Under the pieces are notes generated by a model, which searched no databases, was not told the DNA's origin, and worked only from the letters and a program-made list of their open reading frames with translations. From Bin87 sp965116565 (GTDB lineage: Bacteria > Chloroflexota > Dehalococcoidia > Lucifugimonadales > UBA3495), in contig OZ220699.1 in NCBI GenBank assembly GCA_965116565.1, forward strand, positions 1,550,001-1,614,000: 64,000 bases of DNA. The letters are read 5' to 3'. Shown piece after piece: positions 16,571 to 25,318 of this stretch. Made by a program: the position numbers and the translations under genes. Each line of letters begins with the position of its first letter. The first letter of the stretch is position 1.

Positions 16571-17548
16571 ATGGCTGGCGGAGCGCCGGAGATGAGGCCC
16601 GAGGCGGAACTGCCGGAGCCGGCGGCGATGGTGATGAACGCGGTTGGAGACCGGCGTCAATCGCTGGGCTCAATTGTCCGCGACTACGTGGCGCTGACCA
16701 AACCCAAGATCATCTCACTGCTGCTGGTGACGGCGGCCGGCGGGATGTTCCTGGCCGAGCAGGGTCTCCCGTCGCTGACCATGCTGGCGTGGGTCTGGAT
16801 CGGCGGCGCGCTGGCGTCGGGCGGCGCGAACGCCATCAACCAGCATCTTGACCGGGACATTGACCGGGAGATGCGGAGGACGCAGGCGAGGCCGGTGGCA
16901 GGCCATCGGGTGTCGCCGCGTTACGCGCTGGCGTTCGGAGTGGCATTGAACGCCGGTGCGTTCGCGCTGCTGGCGACGCTGGTGAATCCGCTGGCGGCGA
17001 TCCTGACGCTGACGGCCAGCCTGTTCTACGTCTTCGTGTACACGCTGTGGCTGAAACGGACGACGCCGAACAACATCGTGATCGGCGGCGCGGCGGGCGC
17101 GGTTCCACCGATGGTGGGCTGGGTGGCGGTAACGGGCAGCCTGGACCTGCCGGCGGTTTACCTGTTCGCCATCATATTCTTCTGGACACCGCCGCACTTC
17201 TGGGCGTTGTCGCTGTTGATCCAGAGGGACTATGAGCAGGCCGGCGTGCCGATGCTGCCGGTGGTGTCATCGCGTGGGCAGACGACCCTGCATATATTCC
17301 TTTATTCGATAGCGTTGACGGGCCTGACGCTGATGTTCGCGATCCTGCCCGAGGTTGGGCTGATTTACCTGGCATCGGCGGCGGCGTTGGGAGCGCCGTT
17401 CATCTGGTTGGCGTGGAGGTTGTGGCGTGAGGACACGCGGGGCCGGGCGAAGGCGACGTACCTGTACTCGCTGGCATACCTGGCGTTGCTGTTCGTGGCG
17501 ATCATGGTGGACAGCGTGGTAGAGACGAGCTTCGCGGTAACGATTTAG
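16571..17548 (+). CDS. ctaB: protoheme IX farnesyltransferase
   Basis: A 325-residue UbiA-family membrane prenyltransferase making heme O from protoheme and farnesyl diphosphate, the step before CtaA. The first Asp motif is NAINQHLDRDIDREMRRT. The second conserved loop has LKRTTPNNIVIGGAAGAVPP, and FFWTPPHFWALSL is a family signature. Nine hydrophobic segments are visible. The start follows the ctaA stop with one base between, so the two are cotranscribed. The order ctaA-ctaB-coxB is common in Chloroflexota and Firmicutes. Confidence 0.93.
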   Translation: MAGGAPEMRPEAELPEPAAMVMNAVGDRRQSLGSIVRDYVALTKPKIISLLLVTAAGGMFLAEQGLPSLTMLAWVWIGGALASGGANAINQHLDRDIDREMRRTQARPVAGHRVSPRYALAFGVALNAGAFALLATLVNPLAAILTLTASLFYVFVYTLWLKRTTPNNIVIGGAAGAVPPMVGWVAVTGSLDLPAVYLFAIIFFWTPPHFWALSLLIQRDYEQAGVPMLPVVSSRGQTTLHIFLYSIALTGLTLMFAILPEVGLIYLASAAALGAPFIWLAWRLWREDTRGRAKATYLYSLAYLALLFVAIMVDSVVETSFAVTI

Positions 17549-17604
17549 CGCCCAAAAGCAATGATGGCAGTGTGATACGGCTACACATACGGCCATCACG
17601 ATAG

Positions 17605-17850
17605 TTGGCCGGGCGTGTGGAGTCAGGCGTTGATGCGCTCACCTGGATGCGGGCCGCTGTGGACGGTCCCGCGGTGGAATTGCCAAGGCCAAATCCGGAA
17701 ATTGCGTTGCGCGCGCAGGGGCTTCCGGAACCTTTCCACCCCGATCCAGTGGATCGCCTGATAGTCGCCACTGCGATTGAAAACGGGTGCGCGCAGGTCA
17801 CTTCAGATCGCCGAATATTGGAGTATCCGAGCGTCGCGACCGTCCACTGA
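17605..17850 (+). pseudogene. VapC-type PIN toxin, C-terminal remnant
   Basis: 81 codons encode only the C-terminal half of a type II PIN toxin: PEPFHPDPVDRLIVATAIENGCAQ (Asp residues in DPVDRLIV) followed by VTSDRRILEYPSVATVH. The N-terminal half with the first catalytic Asp and the antitoxin gene are absent, and a stop codon (TAG at 17602) lies just upstream in frame. It sits between ctaB and the cox promoter and is most likely a decayed toxin-antitoxin insertion. Confidence 0.75.
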
Positions 17851-17901
17851 TTGGCGAATAATTCACCTTGCCTAGCATTGCGAACCGTGGTTGATGTCAA
17901 A

Positions 17902-17930
17902 TTGACAGGCATAGGGGCGTGTGCTATGGT
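17902..17930 (+). promoter_or_regulatory. sigma70-type promoter for the cox operon
   Basis: TTGACA (17902-17907) and TATGGT (17925-17930) lie 17 bp apart, 68 bases before the coxB ATG. It is one of the best consensus matches in the window. It would let coxBAC and the cytochrome genes be transcribed separately from ctaAB. Confidence 0.75.
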
Positions 17931-17997
17931 AACCGCCGCTAGTGAAATTTTGCACATACGGCGGCCGCTGCGAATCCGCCGTATCCGGGGGTTCACG

Positions 17998-19329
17998 ATG
18001 GGGCTGCTGCCCTTCTCTGAGAAAGACTCACCGACCAACTCAAAAACGGCCCTTGATCACGAACCAAACCGTGGTACCTCGGTGAGCAGCGCCTCCGATT
18101 CCCCCACCCGTCGCACAGGCAGCCGTTCGCTGGTGGCCCTCGCGCTCCTAGGCGTCGCGCTGGCCCTCGTAGCCATCGGATGCGACGCGGACGCCCACCA
18201 ATCGACGTTTGGCGTCAACGGTCCCGTAGCCAGGGAACAGCTTCTGCTTTTCAACGTGCTGCTATGGACCATGGTGGTGGTCTTCGTGCTGGTGGAGGGC
18301 GCTCTGCTGTACGCGGCCATCCGCTACCGACGCAAGCCCGGTGATCCGCTGCCCCCTCAGACGCACGGAAACACGCCACTGGAGATCACCTGGACCATCG
18401 TACCCACCATCCTGATCCTGGGGCTGGGCATCTGGTCAGTGATCGTGCTGTTCAAGCTGGAACCCGGCGAGGCGATCGCGCTGGCTCGCGAGCAAGGCAA
18501 GGAACCGCTGCACGTCGAAGCGATCGGGCACCAATGGTGGTGGGAGTTCCGCTACGAAGACGCCAAACCGGATGTCGAAGGGGCTGAGCTGATCACCACG
18601 GCCAACGAGATGAGGATTCCGATCGACCGGCCGGTGATCATGACGCTGAAGAGCGACGACGTTATCCATAGTTTCTGGATCCCGAAACTGGCCGGCAAGC
18701 AGGACGTGGTGCCGACGAAGGCCAACCAGATGTGGTTCCTGGCTGAGGATGTCGGGATGTACTACGGGCAATGCGCCGAGTTCTGCGGGACGGCCCACGC
18801 ACAGATGAAATTCCGGGTGCATGCGTTGCCCGACGCCGAGTACACGGCGTGGGTTGACGGCTGGGGCGAGCTGTCTGAGCCGCTTTCTCCGGACGCATCG
18901 GCAGGCCAGTTGGTATTCCTCGGGGCGGGCCAGTGCGTCACCTGCCACACGGTGGGCGCGGCCGACCCGGTGGATGAAGTGGGTGAAGGCGTGCAGCATG
19001 CTCGCATGGAGACGTACATCGCCTACACCGAATGGCTCCAGAAGTCGGCGGACGAGCGCCTGGAAGACGTGCGAACCGGCAACGAACCGCCGACTGCATT
19101 CGCGGCGCCGAACCTGACCGACCTGGGCGCGCGTACCACCATCGGGGCTGGACTGGTTGATCTGAACCGGGAGACGCTGCGCCAGTGGATCCGTGACCCG
19201 GACGCCATCAAGCCGGGCAACCGGATGTCGGAGCTGGCGGCCATCTACCAGACGCGCCCTGACCACCGGGCCGACCTCACCGAGGACGAGTTGAGCGACC
19301 TGGTCGAATACCTGATGGCCCAGAAATAG
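17998..19329 (+). CDS. coxB: cytochrome c oxidase subunit II with C-terminal cytochrome c (caa3 type)
   Basis: A 443-residue subunit II. A polar 40-residue leader precedes a first hydrophobic segment ending in VAIGC (possible lipidation Cys62), then two transmembrane helices at about 82-106 and 129-152. The cupredoxin domain has GHQWWWEF (178-184) and the CuA ligands His224, Cys259, Glu261, Cys263, His267 and Met270 (GQCAEFCGTAHAQM). A heme c domain follows, with CVTCH at 313-317 and a probable Met ligand in GNRMSEL. It accepts electrons from cytochrome c and passes them to CoxA. ATG 17998 is chosen because it lies just inside the promoter and precedes the leader. Confidence 0.93.
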   Translation: MGLLPFSEKDSPTNSKTALDHEPNRGTSVSSASDSPTRRTGSRSLVALALLGVALALVAIGCDADAHQSTFGVNGPVAREQLLLFNVLLWTMVVVFVLVEGALLYAAIRYRRKPGDPLPPQTHGNTPLEITWTIVPTILILGLGIWSVIVLFKLEPGEAIALAREQGKEPLHVEAIGHQWWWEFRYEDAKPDVEGAELITTANEMRIPIDRPVIMTLKSDDVIHSFWIPKLAGKQDVVPTKANQMWFLAEDVGMYYGQCAEFCGTAHAQMKFRVHALPDAEYTAWVDGWGELSEPLSPDASAGQLVFLGAGQCVTCHTVGAADPVDEVGEGVQHARMETYIAYTEWLQKSADERLEDVRTGNEPPTAFAAPNLTDLGARTTIGAGLVDLNRETLRQWIRDPDAIKPGNRMSELAAIYQTRPDHRADLTEDELSDLVEYLMAQK

Positions 19330-19419
19330 CCTTGGGTTACAATAATTGAGGAAGGAACCAAAACCGCTAACGCATGGCAACGGCCTTAACGACCGCGCTG
19401 CAGCGGAGGGAATGAAACG

Positions 19420-21291
19420 ATGGTAACGATCACCGGCGTGATACCTCGCCCGAGTACGTATACCGGCCTTTGGGGCTGGTTGACCACGGTTGACCACAAG
19501 CGTATCGGCGCGTTGTACGGGTTCTCCGCGTTCTTCTTCTTTATTGTGGGCGGCATTGAAGCTGGCATCATGCGGATGCAGCTGGCCACGTCGGACGCCT
19601 CGATGGTGTCGGCGGACTGGTTCAACGCGATGTTCACGATGCATGGCACGACCATGATTTTCATGGTGATCATGCCGTTCGGCGCGACGTTCTTCAACTT
19701 CCTGATACCACTGATGATCGGTGCGCGGGACGTGGCGTTTCCCCGCCTGAATGCATTTTCATATTGGACGTTCCTGTTCGGCGCGCTGCTGATGCACGCC
19801 GGGTTCCTGATCGGGCAAGTCCCGGATGCAGGGTGGTTCTCCTATGCCAACCTGACCGCCGCGCCGTACAGCCTGAACCAGGGTCTGGACTTCTGGGCGC
19901 TGAGCCTGCAGGTGCTGGGCGTGGCGTCGCTGGCCGCCGGTTTCAACTTCGTGGTGACGATAATCAACATGCGGGCGCCGGGCATGTCGCTGATGCGGAT
20001 GCCGGTATTCGTGTGGATGACGCTGGTGACCAGCATCCTGCTGGTGCTGGCCTTCCCGATCATCACCGTGGCCCTGATTGAGCTGACCGCCGACCGGCAG
20101 TTCGGAGCCAACTTCTTCAACACCGCCGCCGGCGGCGACCCCATCCTCTGGCAGCACCTGTTCTGGCTGTTTGGCCACCCCGAGGTGTACATCCTGATCC
20201 TGCCGGCGATGGGCGTCGTATCCGAGATCATACCCACGTTCAGCCGCAAGCCGTTGTTCGGCTACCCGGTGGTGGTGTTCTCGGGAATCGTTATCGCCAT
20301 CATGAGTTGGGCCGTGTGGAGCCACCACATGTTCACGGTGGGACTGGGTCCGATAGCCAACTCGGTGTTCACCATCACGACAATGCTGATCGCGGTGCCG
20401 ACCGGAGTGAAGATCTTCAACTGGATCGGCACGATGTGGCAGGGCTCAATCGACCTGAGGACGCCCATGCTGATGGCGATAGGATTCGTCGCGCTGTTCA
20501 TCGTGGGCGGACTGTCCGGCGTATCGCACGCGGTGTCGCCGTCGGACTTCCAGCAGCAGGACACCTACTACATCGTCGCGCACATTCACTACGTGCTGTT
20601 TGGCGGCGCGATATTCGGCATATTCGCGGGCATCTATTACTGGTATCCCAAGATCACCGGCAAGATGTACCACGAGATGCTGGGCAAGGTGCATTTCTGG
20701 CTGATGTTCATCGGCATGAACCTGACGTTCTTCCCGATGCACTACGCCGGCCTGAACGGGATGCCCCGTCGCATCTACACCTACGCCGAGGGATTCGGGT
20801 GGGAAGGCATGAACCTGCTGGCGACCATCGGGTACTTCGTAATCGTGGTCAGCCTGCTGGTATTCATCCACAACTTCTTCCGCAGCATCAAGAAGGGCGA
20901 ACCGGCCGGGCACGACCCGTGGGACGCGCCCACCCTGGAGTGGAGCATCTCGTCCCCGCCGCCGGTGTACAACTTCGCCGAGATCCCGATCGTCCGTGGG
21001 CAGGATGCCTACTGGATCACCAAGCGCGAAGCCGCCGCTCGGGGGGAGACGGTCCCGGCAGAGCCGCACATCGACGTATCCACCGTGCATCTGCCCAGCC
21101 CATCCTACTGGCCGTTGATCACGTCCTTCGGCGTGGCGTGGCTGGCCGGCGGCCTGCTGATTGACGTGGGGTGGGACTACATAAGGTTCCCGGTGAGCTT
21201 TATAGGCGGCCTGATTACGGTCATCGGCGTGATCGGTTGGTCCAACGAACCGCCTGCCGAGGAACACCACGAAGCCGAAGGGCATCACTAG
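19420..21291 (+). CDS. coxA: cytochrome c oxidase subunit I (aa3 type)
   Basis: A 623-residue heme-copper oxidase catalytic subunit with at least 12 helices. Heme and copper ligands are visible: MHGTTMIF (His75, heme a), FGHPEVYILILPA (CuB His and the cross-linked Tyr, with the Glu of the proton path), SHHMFTVG (CuB His pair), and AHIHYVLFGG (heme a3 and heme a His). A C-terminal extension of about 80 residues has two further helices and a His-rich end (EEHHEAEGHH). The pattern fits an A-type proton-pumping oxidase. It is in an operon with coxB and coxC. Confidence 0.95.
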   Translation: MVTITGVIPRPSTYTGLWGWLTTVDHKRIGALYGFSAFFFFIVGGIEAGIMRMQLATSDASMVSADWFNAMFTMHGTTMIFMVIMPFGATFFNFLIPLMIGARDVAFPRLNAFSYWTFLFGALLMHAGFLIGQVPDAGWFSYANLTAAPYSLNQGLDFWALSLQVLGVASLAAGFNFVVTIINMRAPGMSLMRMPVFVWMTLVTSILLVLAFPIITVALIELTADRQFGANFFNTAAGGDPILWQHLFWLFGHPEVYILILPAMGVVSEIIPTFSRKPLFGYPVVVFSGIVIAIMSWAVWSHHMFTVGLGPIANSVFTITTMLIAVPTGVKIFNWIGTMWQGSIDLRTPMLMAIGFVALFIVGGLSGVSHAVSPSDFQQQDTYYIVAHIHYVLFGGAIFGIFAGIYYWYPKITGKMYHEMLGKVHFWLMFIGMNLTFFPMHYAGLNGMPRRIYTYAEGFGWEGMNLLATIGYFVIVVSLLVFIHNFFRSIKKGEPAGHDPWDAPTLEWSISSPPPVYNFAEIPIVRGQDAYWITKREAAARGETVPAEPHIDVSTVHLPSPSYWPLITSFGVAWLAGGLLIDVGWDYIRFPVSFIGGLITVIGVIGWSNEPPAEEHHEAEGHH

Positions 21292-21375
21292 AACGAGGCC
21301 GCAGAACGACACCGCGGAATCGGCCCGAAGAAGTTTCCGGCTACTTTGTAAACCGTTGCAAGCAGGAGGCGCCCG

Positions 21376-22080
21376 TTGGCCCACGTAGACACCACACACG
21401 CCCCTCCGGCTCACGAGCCGGCGGCGCATCCTCCCGCACACGAGGAGGAAACCACCACCGGCATAAACCACCGGAAGCTCCTGATGTGGGTGTTCCTGGG
21501 TTCGGACTGCCTGTTCTTTGGATCCCTGATCGCTACCTACATGGTGTACCGGGGCCAGAGCATCGTCGGACCCTATCCCGCAGACATCATCGACGTTCCG
21601 ATCACCACGATCAGCACGTTCGTCCTGCTGATGAGTTCCTTTGCGATGGTGATGGCGGTGGCGGCCGCTCGTAACGGGAACCAGAAACGGTTGGTCCAAT
21701 GGTTGATCTTCACCATTATCCTGGGCGGCGGTTTCATCGGGTTCCAAGTCTATGAGTTCAACCTGTTCCGCGTAGAGGGGCTGCGTTACGAAACGAACCT
21801 GTTCAGCAGCACATTCTTCACGTTGACTGGATTCCACGGAGCGCACGTTACGCTGGGCCTTTTCTGGCTCGTGTGCCTGACCATCATTGCCGCGCGCAAC
21901 CCTGCCGGTCGACCTTCCGGTCTGGATGTGGACATCGCCGGGCTGTACTGGCACTTCGTTGACATCGTCTGGATCGTGATCTTCACGCTGCTCTACCTGA
22001 TCGGCGGCTTTGACAAGGGCCCCGACGCGGCGCACGCTGCGGCTCAAGGATTGCAGTGGATCACCGGCGCAATCATGTAG
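21376..22080 (+). CDS. coxC: cytochrome c oxidase subunit III
   Basis: A 234-residue integral membrane subunit with about five to seven helices. Starts at TTG 21376 after a strong GCAGGAGGCG site. The first 30 residues are His/Ala/Pro-rich (HAPPAHEPAAHPPAHEEE). Landmarks are MWVFLGSDCLFFGSLI, FFTLTGFHGAHVTLGL (conserved HGxHV) and GLYWHFVDIVWIVIF. Subunit III stabilises CoxA and its oxygen access. It lies between coxA and the subunit IV fusion gene. Confidence 0.92.
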   Translation: MAHVDTTHAPPAHEPAAHPPAHEEETTTGINHRKLLMWVFLGSDCLFFGSLIATYMVYRGQSIVGPYPADIIDVPITTISTFVLLMSSFAMVMAVAAARNGNQKRLVQWLIFTIILGGGFIGFQVYEFNLFRVEGLRYETNLFSSTFFTLTGFHGAHVTLGLFWLVCLTIIAARNPAGRPSGLDVDIAGLYWHFVDIVWIVIFTLLYLIGGFDKGPDAAHAAAQGLQWITGAIM

Positions 22081-22139
22081 CCGGAAAATGAAGCGGATTT
22101 CAATACAAGGTTGTCAGGTTCCCAGGAGGCACTCACGCA

Positions 22140-22994
22140 ATGAGCAGTAACCCCGGCCACGAAGGCGCCGTGCCGCACGAAGAGCACGGCGGACACGAGG
22201 ATGCTGGCATCGGGCGGTTCTTCTTCGGACGCGTTCCGGAAGGAGTGCACGGCGGGCTGAAACAGTACGGGCTGCTGGCGATCTTCCTGGGTGTTGTAAC
22301 CCTGGTCGAGTTCCTGATCATTGTGCCCGAGGGGTTGCAGGGTTCCAGCGTGGTGATCGCCCCGCTGGTGATCCTCTCGGTGATCAAGTTCTTCTGCGTG
22401 GTCGCGTTCTTCATGCACCTAAAGTTCGAGCACGAGTTGCTGTGGCAGATATTCGTGGCCGGACTGATATTGGGTCTGGTGGTGGCCATTTCCTTGGTGC
22501 TGCTGTTCGGAGTGCTCCGGCCCACACCGCGGGCATTTTCCGAGAACCGACAGGAACCGTTCGTGCATCACGTTGCCGAGGAAGAGCACCACTACGAAGC
22601 GTTGGTGGTACCTACTCCTTGTCCGGTGGGCGCCTGCCCGCAGGCGCCGGCGCCTGGGGCCGCAACCGCGGCGTCTTCGCCCGGTCAAGCCCTTTTCGTA
22701 GGAGCTGCGGCCTGCGCGTCGTGCCACACCATAACGGGTGTCGCGCAGGGAGTGCTTGGTCCGCCGCTGGACGGGATCGGGACCGCCGCGGCGAACCGCA
22801 TACCCGGGTATTCCGCGGAGGAATACATACGGGAATCCATATTGGAACCTGATGCCTACGCAGCCGGCACCGCCGACGGGCTTTCCCAGGACTATGATGG
22901 CAACCTGATGCTGTCCACGATGGCGGGGGTGCTGCCCGCGCTGTCCGATGAAGACATAGAAACGCTGGTGGAATACCTGCTCAGCCTGCAGTAG
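22140..22994 (+). CDS. cytochrome c oxidase subunit IV fused to cytochrome c
   Basis: A 284-residue chimera. The N-terminal part (1-130) is a prokaryotic subunit IV (COX4_pro/CtaF type) with helices at about 43-62, 72-93 and 103-124 and a His-rich leader. A linker of about 55 residues (HHVAEEEHHYE, then a Pro/Ala stretch with CPVGAC) leads to a heme c domain with CASCH at 192-196 and a likely Met ligand in GNLMLSTMAG. The heme domain is closely similar to the lipoprotein cytochrome encoded next, both having GVAQGVLGP and RIPGY segments. It would place a second cytochrome on the oxidase in addition to the one in CoxB. Confidence 0.85.
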   Translation: MSSNPGHEGAVPHEEHGGHEDAGIGRFFFGRVPEGVHGGLKQYGLLAIFLGVVTLVEFLIIVPEGLQGSSVVIAPLVILSVIKFFCVVAFFMHLKFEHELLWQIFVAGLILGLVVAISLVLLFGVLRPTPRAFSENRQEPFVHHVAEEEHHYEALVVPTPCPVGACPQAPAPGAATAASSPGQALFVGAAACASCHTITGVAQGVLGPPLDGIGTAAANRIPGYSAEEYIRESILEPDAYAAGTADGLSQDYDGNLMLSTMAGVLPALSDEDIETLVEYLLSLQ

Positions 22995-23002
22995 GCACGC
23001 TG

Positions 23003-23476
23003 ATGCGCCGCCCGACGCTGGCGCTCATGGTGCTGTTCGGATTCATCGCCGCCGTTGCCGGATGCAGCGGCGGCGGTTCACATTCTGTCGAGCCAACGGT
23101 GGCGCCGACGGCCCGGGCCGAAACCACTCAAGCGCGACCGAGTCCCACGGCGGGTCAACCCGTAACGGTTGATGCCGAGTCCATTGCGGCGGGCAGAGAA
23201 CTGTTCGTCGCCGGTGGCGGTTGCGCGGCGTGCCACGCCATCGAGGGAGTGGCTCAAGGTGTGCTTGGTCCAGACCTCAACGGGATCGCGGAGACGGCGA
23301 CGAGTCGCATACCCGGATACACAGCCGAACAGTACCTACGAGAGTCCATCGTCGATTCATGCGCCCATACGGTAGCGGGCACCGACTGCAACCTGATGCT
23401 GAACGTGATGAGCACGATCGAGCTATCGGAAGCGGACGTGGACGCGCTGGTGGCATTCCTGCTGCAACAAAGGTAA
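23003..23476 (+). CDS. cytochrome c lipoprotein
   Basis: A 157-residue mono-heme cytochrome with a lipoprotein signal (IAAVAGC, Cys21), a Ser/Thr/Pro/Ala linker to about residue 55, and CAACH at 74-78. The Met ligand is probably in LMLNVMST. Two additional Cys residues (DSCAHTVAGTDCN) may form a disulfide absent from the paralogous domain of the preceding gene. It begins eight bases after that gene and is probably the membrane-anchored electron donor for the oxidase. The pair looks like a tandem duplication. Confidence 0.88.
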   Translation: MRRPTLALMVLFGFIAAVAGCSGGGSHSVEPTVAPTARAETTQARPSPTAGQPVTVDAESIAAGRELFVAGGGCAACHAIEGVAQGVLGPDLNGIAETATSRIPGYTAEQYLRESIVDSCAHTVAGTDCNLMLNVMSTIELSEADVDALVAFLLQQR

Positions 23477-23517
23477 TATTCTGGCACAAGAAACTGCCAC
23501 GGATGGAGGATTCCGCC

Positions 23518-24399
23518 ATGCTGGTTGACCTGATTCGCCTCACCGCTCCCGACGGCGTGGAACTGGACGGGGCATTTTTCGAACCGTTGCCCGATGCCAA
23601 ACCGAAGGGCCCGGTTGACGCCGTGCTGTGCATCCACGGCTCCGGGCGTGCATTCTACACGGCGGCCACCGCCAACATGGCGAACGACCTGCGGAACCAG
23701 GGTTATGCCGCGCTCGCGCTGAACACCCGCGGCCACGACACGGTGTGGGTGGACCGCCAGACCGGCGTTGCGGAGGGCAACGCGTATGAGATCCTGGACA
23801 CGGGCCGGCAGGACCTGCGCACCGGGATTGACTACCTGGCGAGCCTTGGGTACCAGCGGATTGGGATCCTGGGCCACAGCATGGGCGCGGTGAAGGTCGC
23901 CTACTACGGCGCCGTCGAGAACGACCCCCGGGTGGCGGCGGTGATTCCGGTGTCGCCGGTTCGGCTGTCCTGCTCGTACTACCTGGAGTCGGAGGACGCC
24001 GAGGAGTTCCGGGCCAACCTGGAGACGGCGGACCGAATGGAGGCGGAGGGGCGGGCGCTGGACCTGTTCTCGGTGGACTTCCCCATCAAGGAGATTTTCT
24101 CGGCGGCGGCCTACCTGGACAAACACGGCCCGCTGGAACGGTACAACATAATCCAGCATGCTCCGAAAATCCGGGTGCCGCTGTTTGTGCTGTCCGGCTC
24201 GCTGGAGACCCACACGCGCTTGCTGGACGCGCCGCAGGACATGATCACGGCGGCCGTAAACAGTCCGCGCGCAGAATACCTGGTGCTCGAAGGCGGAAAC
24301 CACTCGCTGACCAACATGATGCCGCAAGCCGGCGTCGCCGTGCTGGACTGGCTCGCGTCGCTGTCCACGGCCGGCGTGTCGGCAGCGGCGGCTGACTGA
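23518..24399 (+). CDS. alpha/beta hydrolase
   Basis: A 293-residue hydrolase with nucleophile elbow GHSMGA (Ser121), oxyanion region CIHGSGRAF and C-terminal His in LEGGNHSLTN. The acid is probably in LSGSLETHTR. ATG 23518 is preferred because GGAGGA lies seven bases upstream; ATG 23503 is in frame. There is no signal peptide. It resembles dienelactone-hydrolase/peptidase-like cytosolic enzymes, with substrate unknown. It starts the run of small genes after the cytochrome cluster; TrmO-like follows after five bases. Confidence 0.8.
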   Translation: MLVDLIRLTAPDGVELDGAFFEPLPDAKPKGPVDAVLCIHGSGRAFYTAATANMANDLRNQGYAALALNTRGHDTVWVDRQTGVAEGNAYEILDTGRQDLRTGIDYLASLGYQRIGILGHSMGAVKVAYYGAVENDPRVAAVIPVSPVRLSCSYYLESEDAEEFRANLETADRMEAEGRALDLFSVDFPIKEIFSAAAYLDKHGPLERYNIIQHAPKIRVPLFVLSGSLETHTRLLDAPQDMITAAVNSPRAEYLVLEGGNHSLTNMMPQAGVAVLDWLASLSTAGVSAAAAD

Positions 24400-24404
24400 C
24401 GGCG

Positions 24405-24857
24405 ATGTCCGGCCTGGCACGAGAGCCGATCAGCGTCATCCCGATCGGGTACGTGCGGAGCCGGTTTGCCAGCTATGCCCCATCGGAAGAGATGCGCAGC
24501 GAGCGATCCACGATCATCGTGTACCCAGATTTTGCTGACGGGTTGATGGGGTTGGAGCCGGGAGACCGGATACTCACGCTGTTCGCGCTGCATCGGGCCG
24601 TTCCGACGGGATATGACCTCCAACTGCACCCAGGGCACAACCCGGCCAATCCCGTTCGCGGCGTGTTCGCGACGCGGAGCCAGTACCGGCCCAACTTCAT
24701 CGGGGCGACCGTGGCTCGGATTCTTGACCTGCGTGTGGACGCAGCCAGCGGCGAGGGTATCGTGGAAGTGGTTGATCTGGATGCGCAGGATGGCTCGCCG
24801 GTGATCGACATAAAGCGCCACTCCTCCGCATTCGATGACGGCGTGCAATCGAGCTAG
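24405..24857 (+). CDS. TrmO/TsaA-like (UPF0066) protein
   Basis: A 150-residue TsaA-domain protein (VIPIGYVRSRF at the start, then GVFATRSQYRPNFIG, the family signature, and VEVVDLDAQDGSPVIDIK). Full TrmO proteins use S-adenosylmethionine to methylate N6-threonylcarbamoyladenosine at tRNA position 37. This is the short single-domain form, and its signature differs from the usual RxPxRPNPIG (Tyr and Phe replacing residues). Whether it methylates tRNA or another target is uncertain. ATG 24405 follows the hydrolase stop closely. Confidence 0.7.
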   Translation: MSGLAREPISVIPIGYVRSRFASYAPSEEMRSERSTIIVYPDFADGLMGLEPGDRILTLFALHRAVPTGYDLQLHPGHNPANPVRGVFATRSQYRPNFIGATVARILDLRVDAASGEGIVEVVDLDAQDGSPVIDIKRHSSAFDDGVQSS

Positions 24858-24863
24858 ACTGTT

Positions 24864-24892
24864 TTGACACCGCCGGGGCGTTCGGATACCAT
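24864..24892 (+). promoter_or_regulatory. sigma70-type promoter for fmdB-like gene
   Basis: TTGACA (24864-24869) and TACCAT (24887-24892) are 17 bp apart, 74 bases before the FmdB-like ATG at 24966. The -35 is a perfect consensus. It lies directly after the TrmO-like stop. Confidence 0.65.
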
Positions 24893-24965
24893 CTTCTGCG
24901 GTGTCGCGTTCCGACGGCGCTAAACGCATTGGTTCAACCAGGAACGCGCGTACGGTGCGAAGAGC

Positions 24966-25274
24966 ATGCCCATTTACGAATACCGCTGTCAGGTCTGCCA
25001 CCGGGTCAGCAGCCTCTTTTTCAAGGTTGCATCCTCGGCAAGGGCGGTGAACTGTACGCACTGCGGTGATTCGGACGTGGAGCGAATCATGTCGTCGTTT
25101 TCGCAGGGCCGCACCGAGGCCGACGAGTACCGGAACCTGGACCCCCGGTACTACAAGATGGTGGACGACGCCATGGGCAAAGCATCGCCCGGGTCGGACC
25201 CTGACCATTACCTGCGCCAGATGGCGCCCTTCTCCTCTGCCGAAAAGAGCGGCGATCCCTACTTCAATGAATAG
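24966..25274 (+). CDS. FmdB-family zinc-ribbon protein
   Basis: A 102-residue protein starting MPIYEYRCQVC with a zinc ribbon of two CxxC pairs (CQVC and CTHC). The C-terminal half is charged and has DPRYYKMVDDAMG. FmdB-type proteins are small putative regulators of unknown mechanism. It has its own promoter and is followed 44 bases later by the SCP2-like gene. A second, shorter FmdB paralogue is at 61060. Confidence 0.85.
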   Translation: MPIYEYRCQVCHRVSSLFFKVASSARAVNCTHCGDSDVERIMSSFSQGRTEADEYRNLDPRYYKMVDDAMGKASPGSDPDHYLRQMAPFSSAEKSGDPYFNE

Positions 25275-25318
25275 GGTCGGCAGCACGCCGGCCGTTGGTC
25301 CCAGGAGGCTACATCCGA

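Noticed and set aside
17851..17997. N-terminal extension of coxB to 17851
   Set aside because: It would start upstream of the best promoter in the region and adds 49 residues with no oxidase homology; ATG 17998 fits the transcript.
20446..22047. Long antisense frame across coxA and coxC
   Set aside because: It overlaps two highly conserved oxidase genes and shows no family features.
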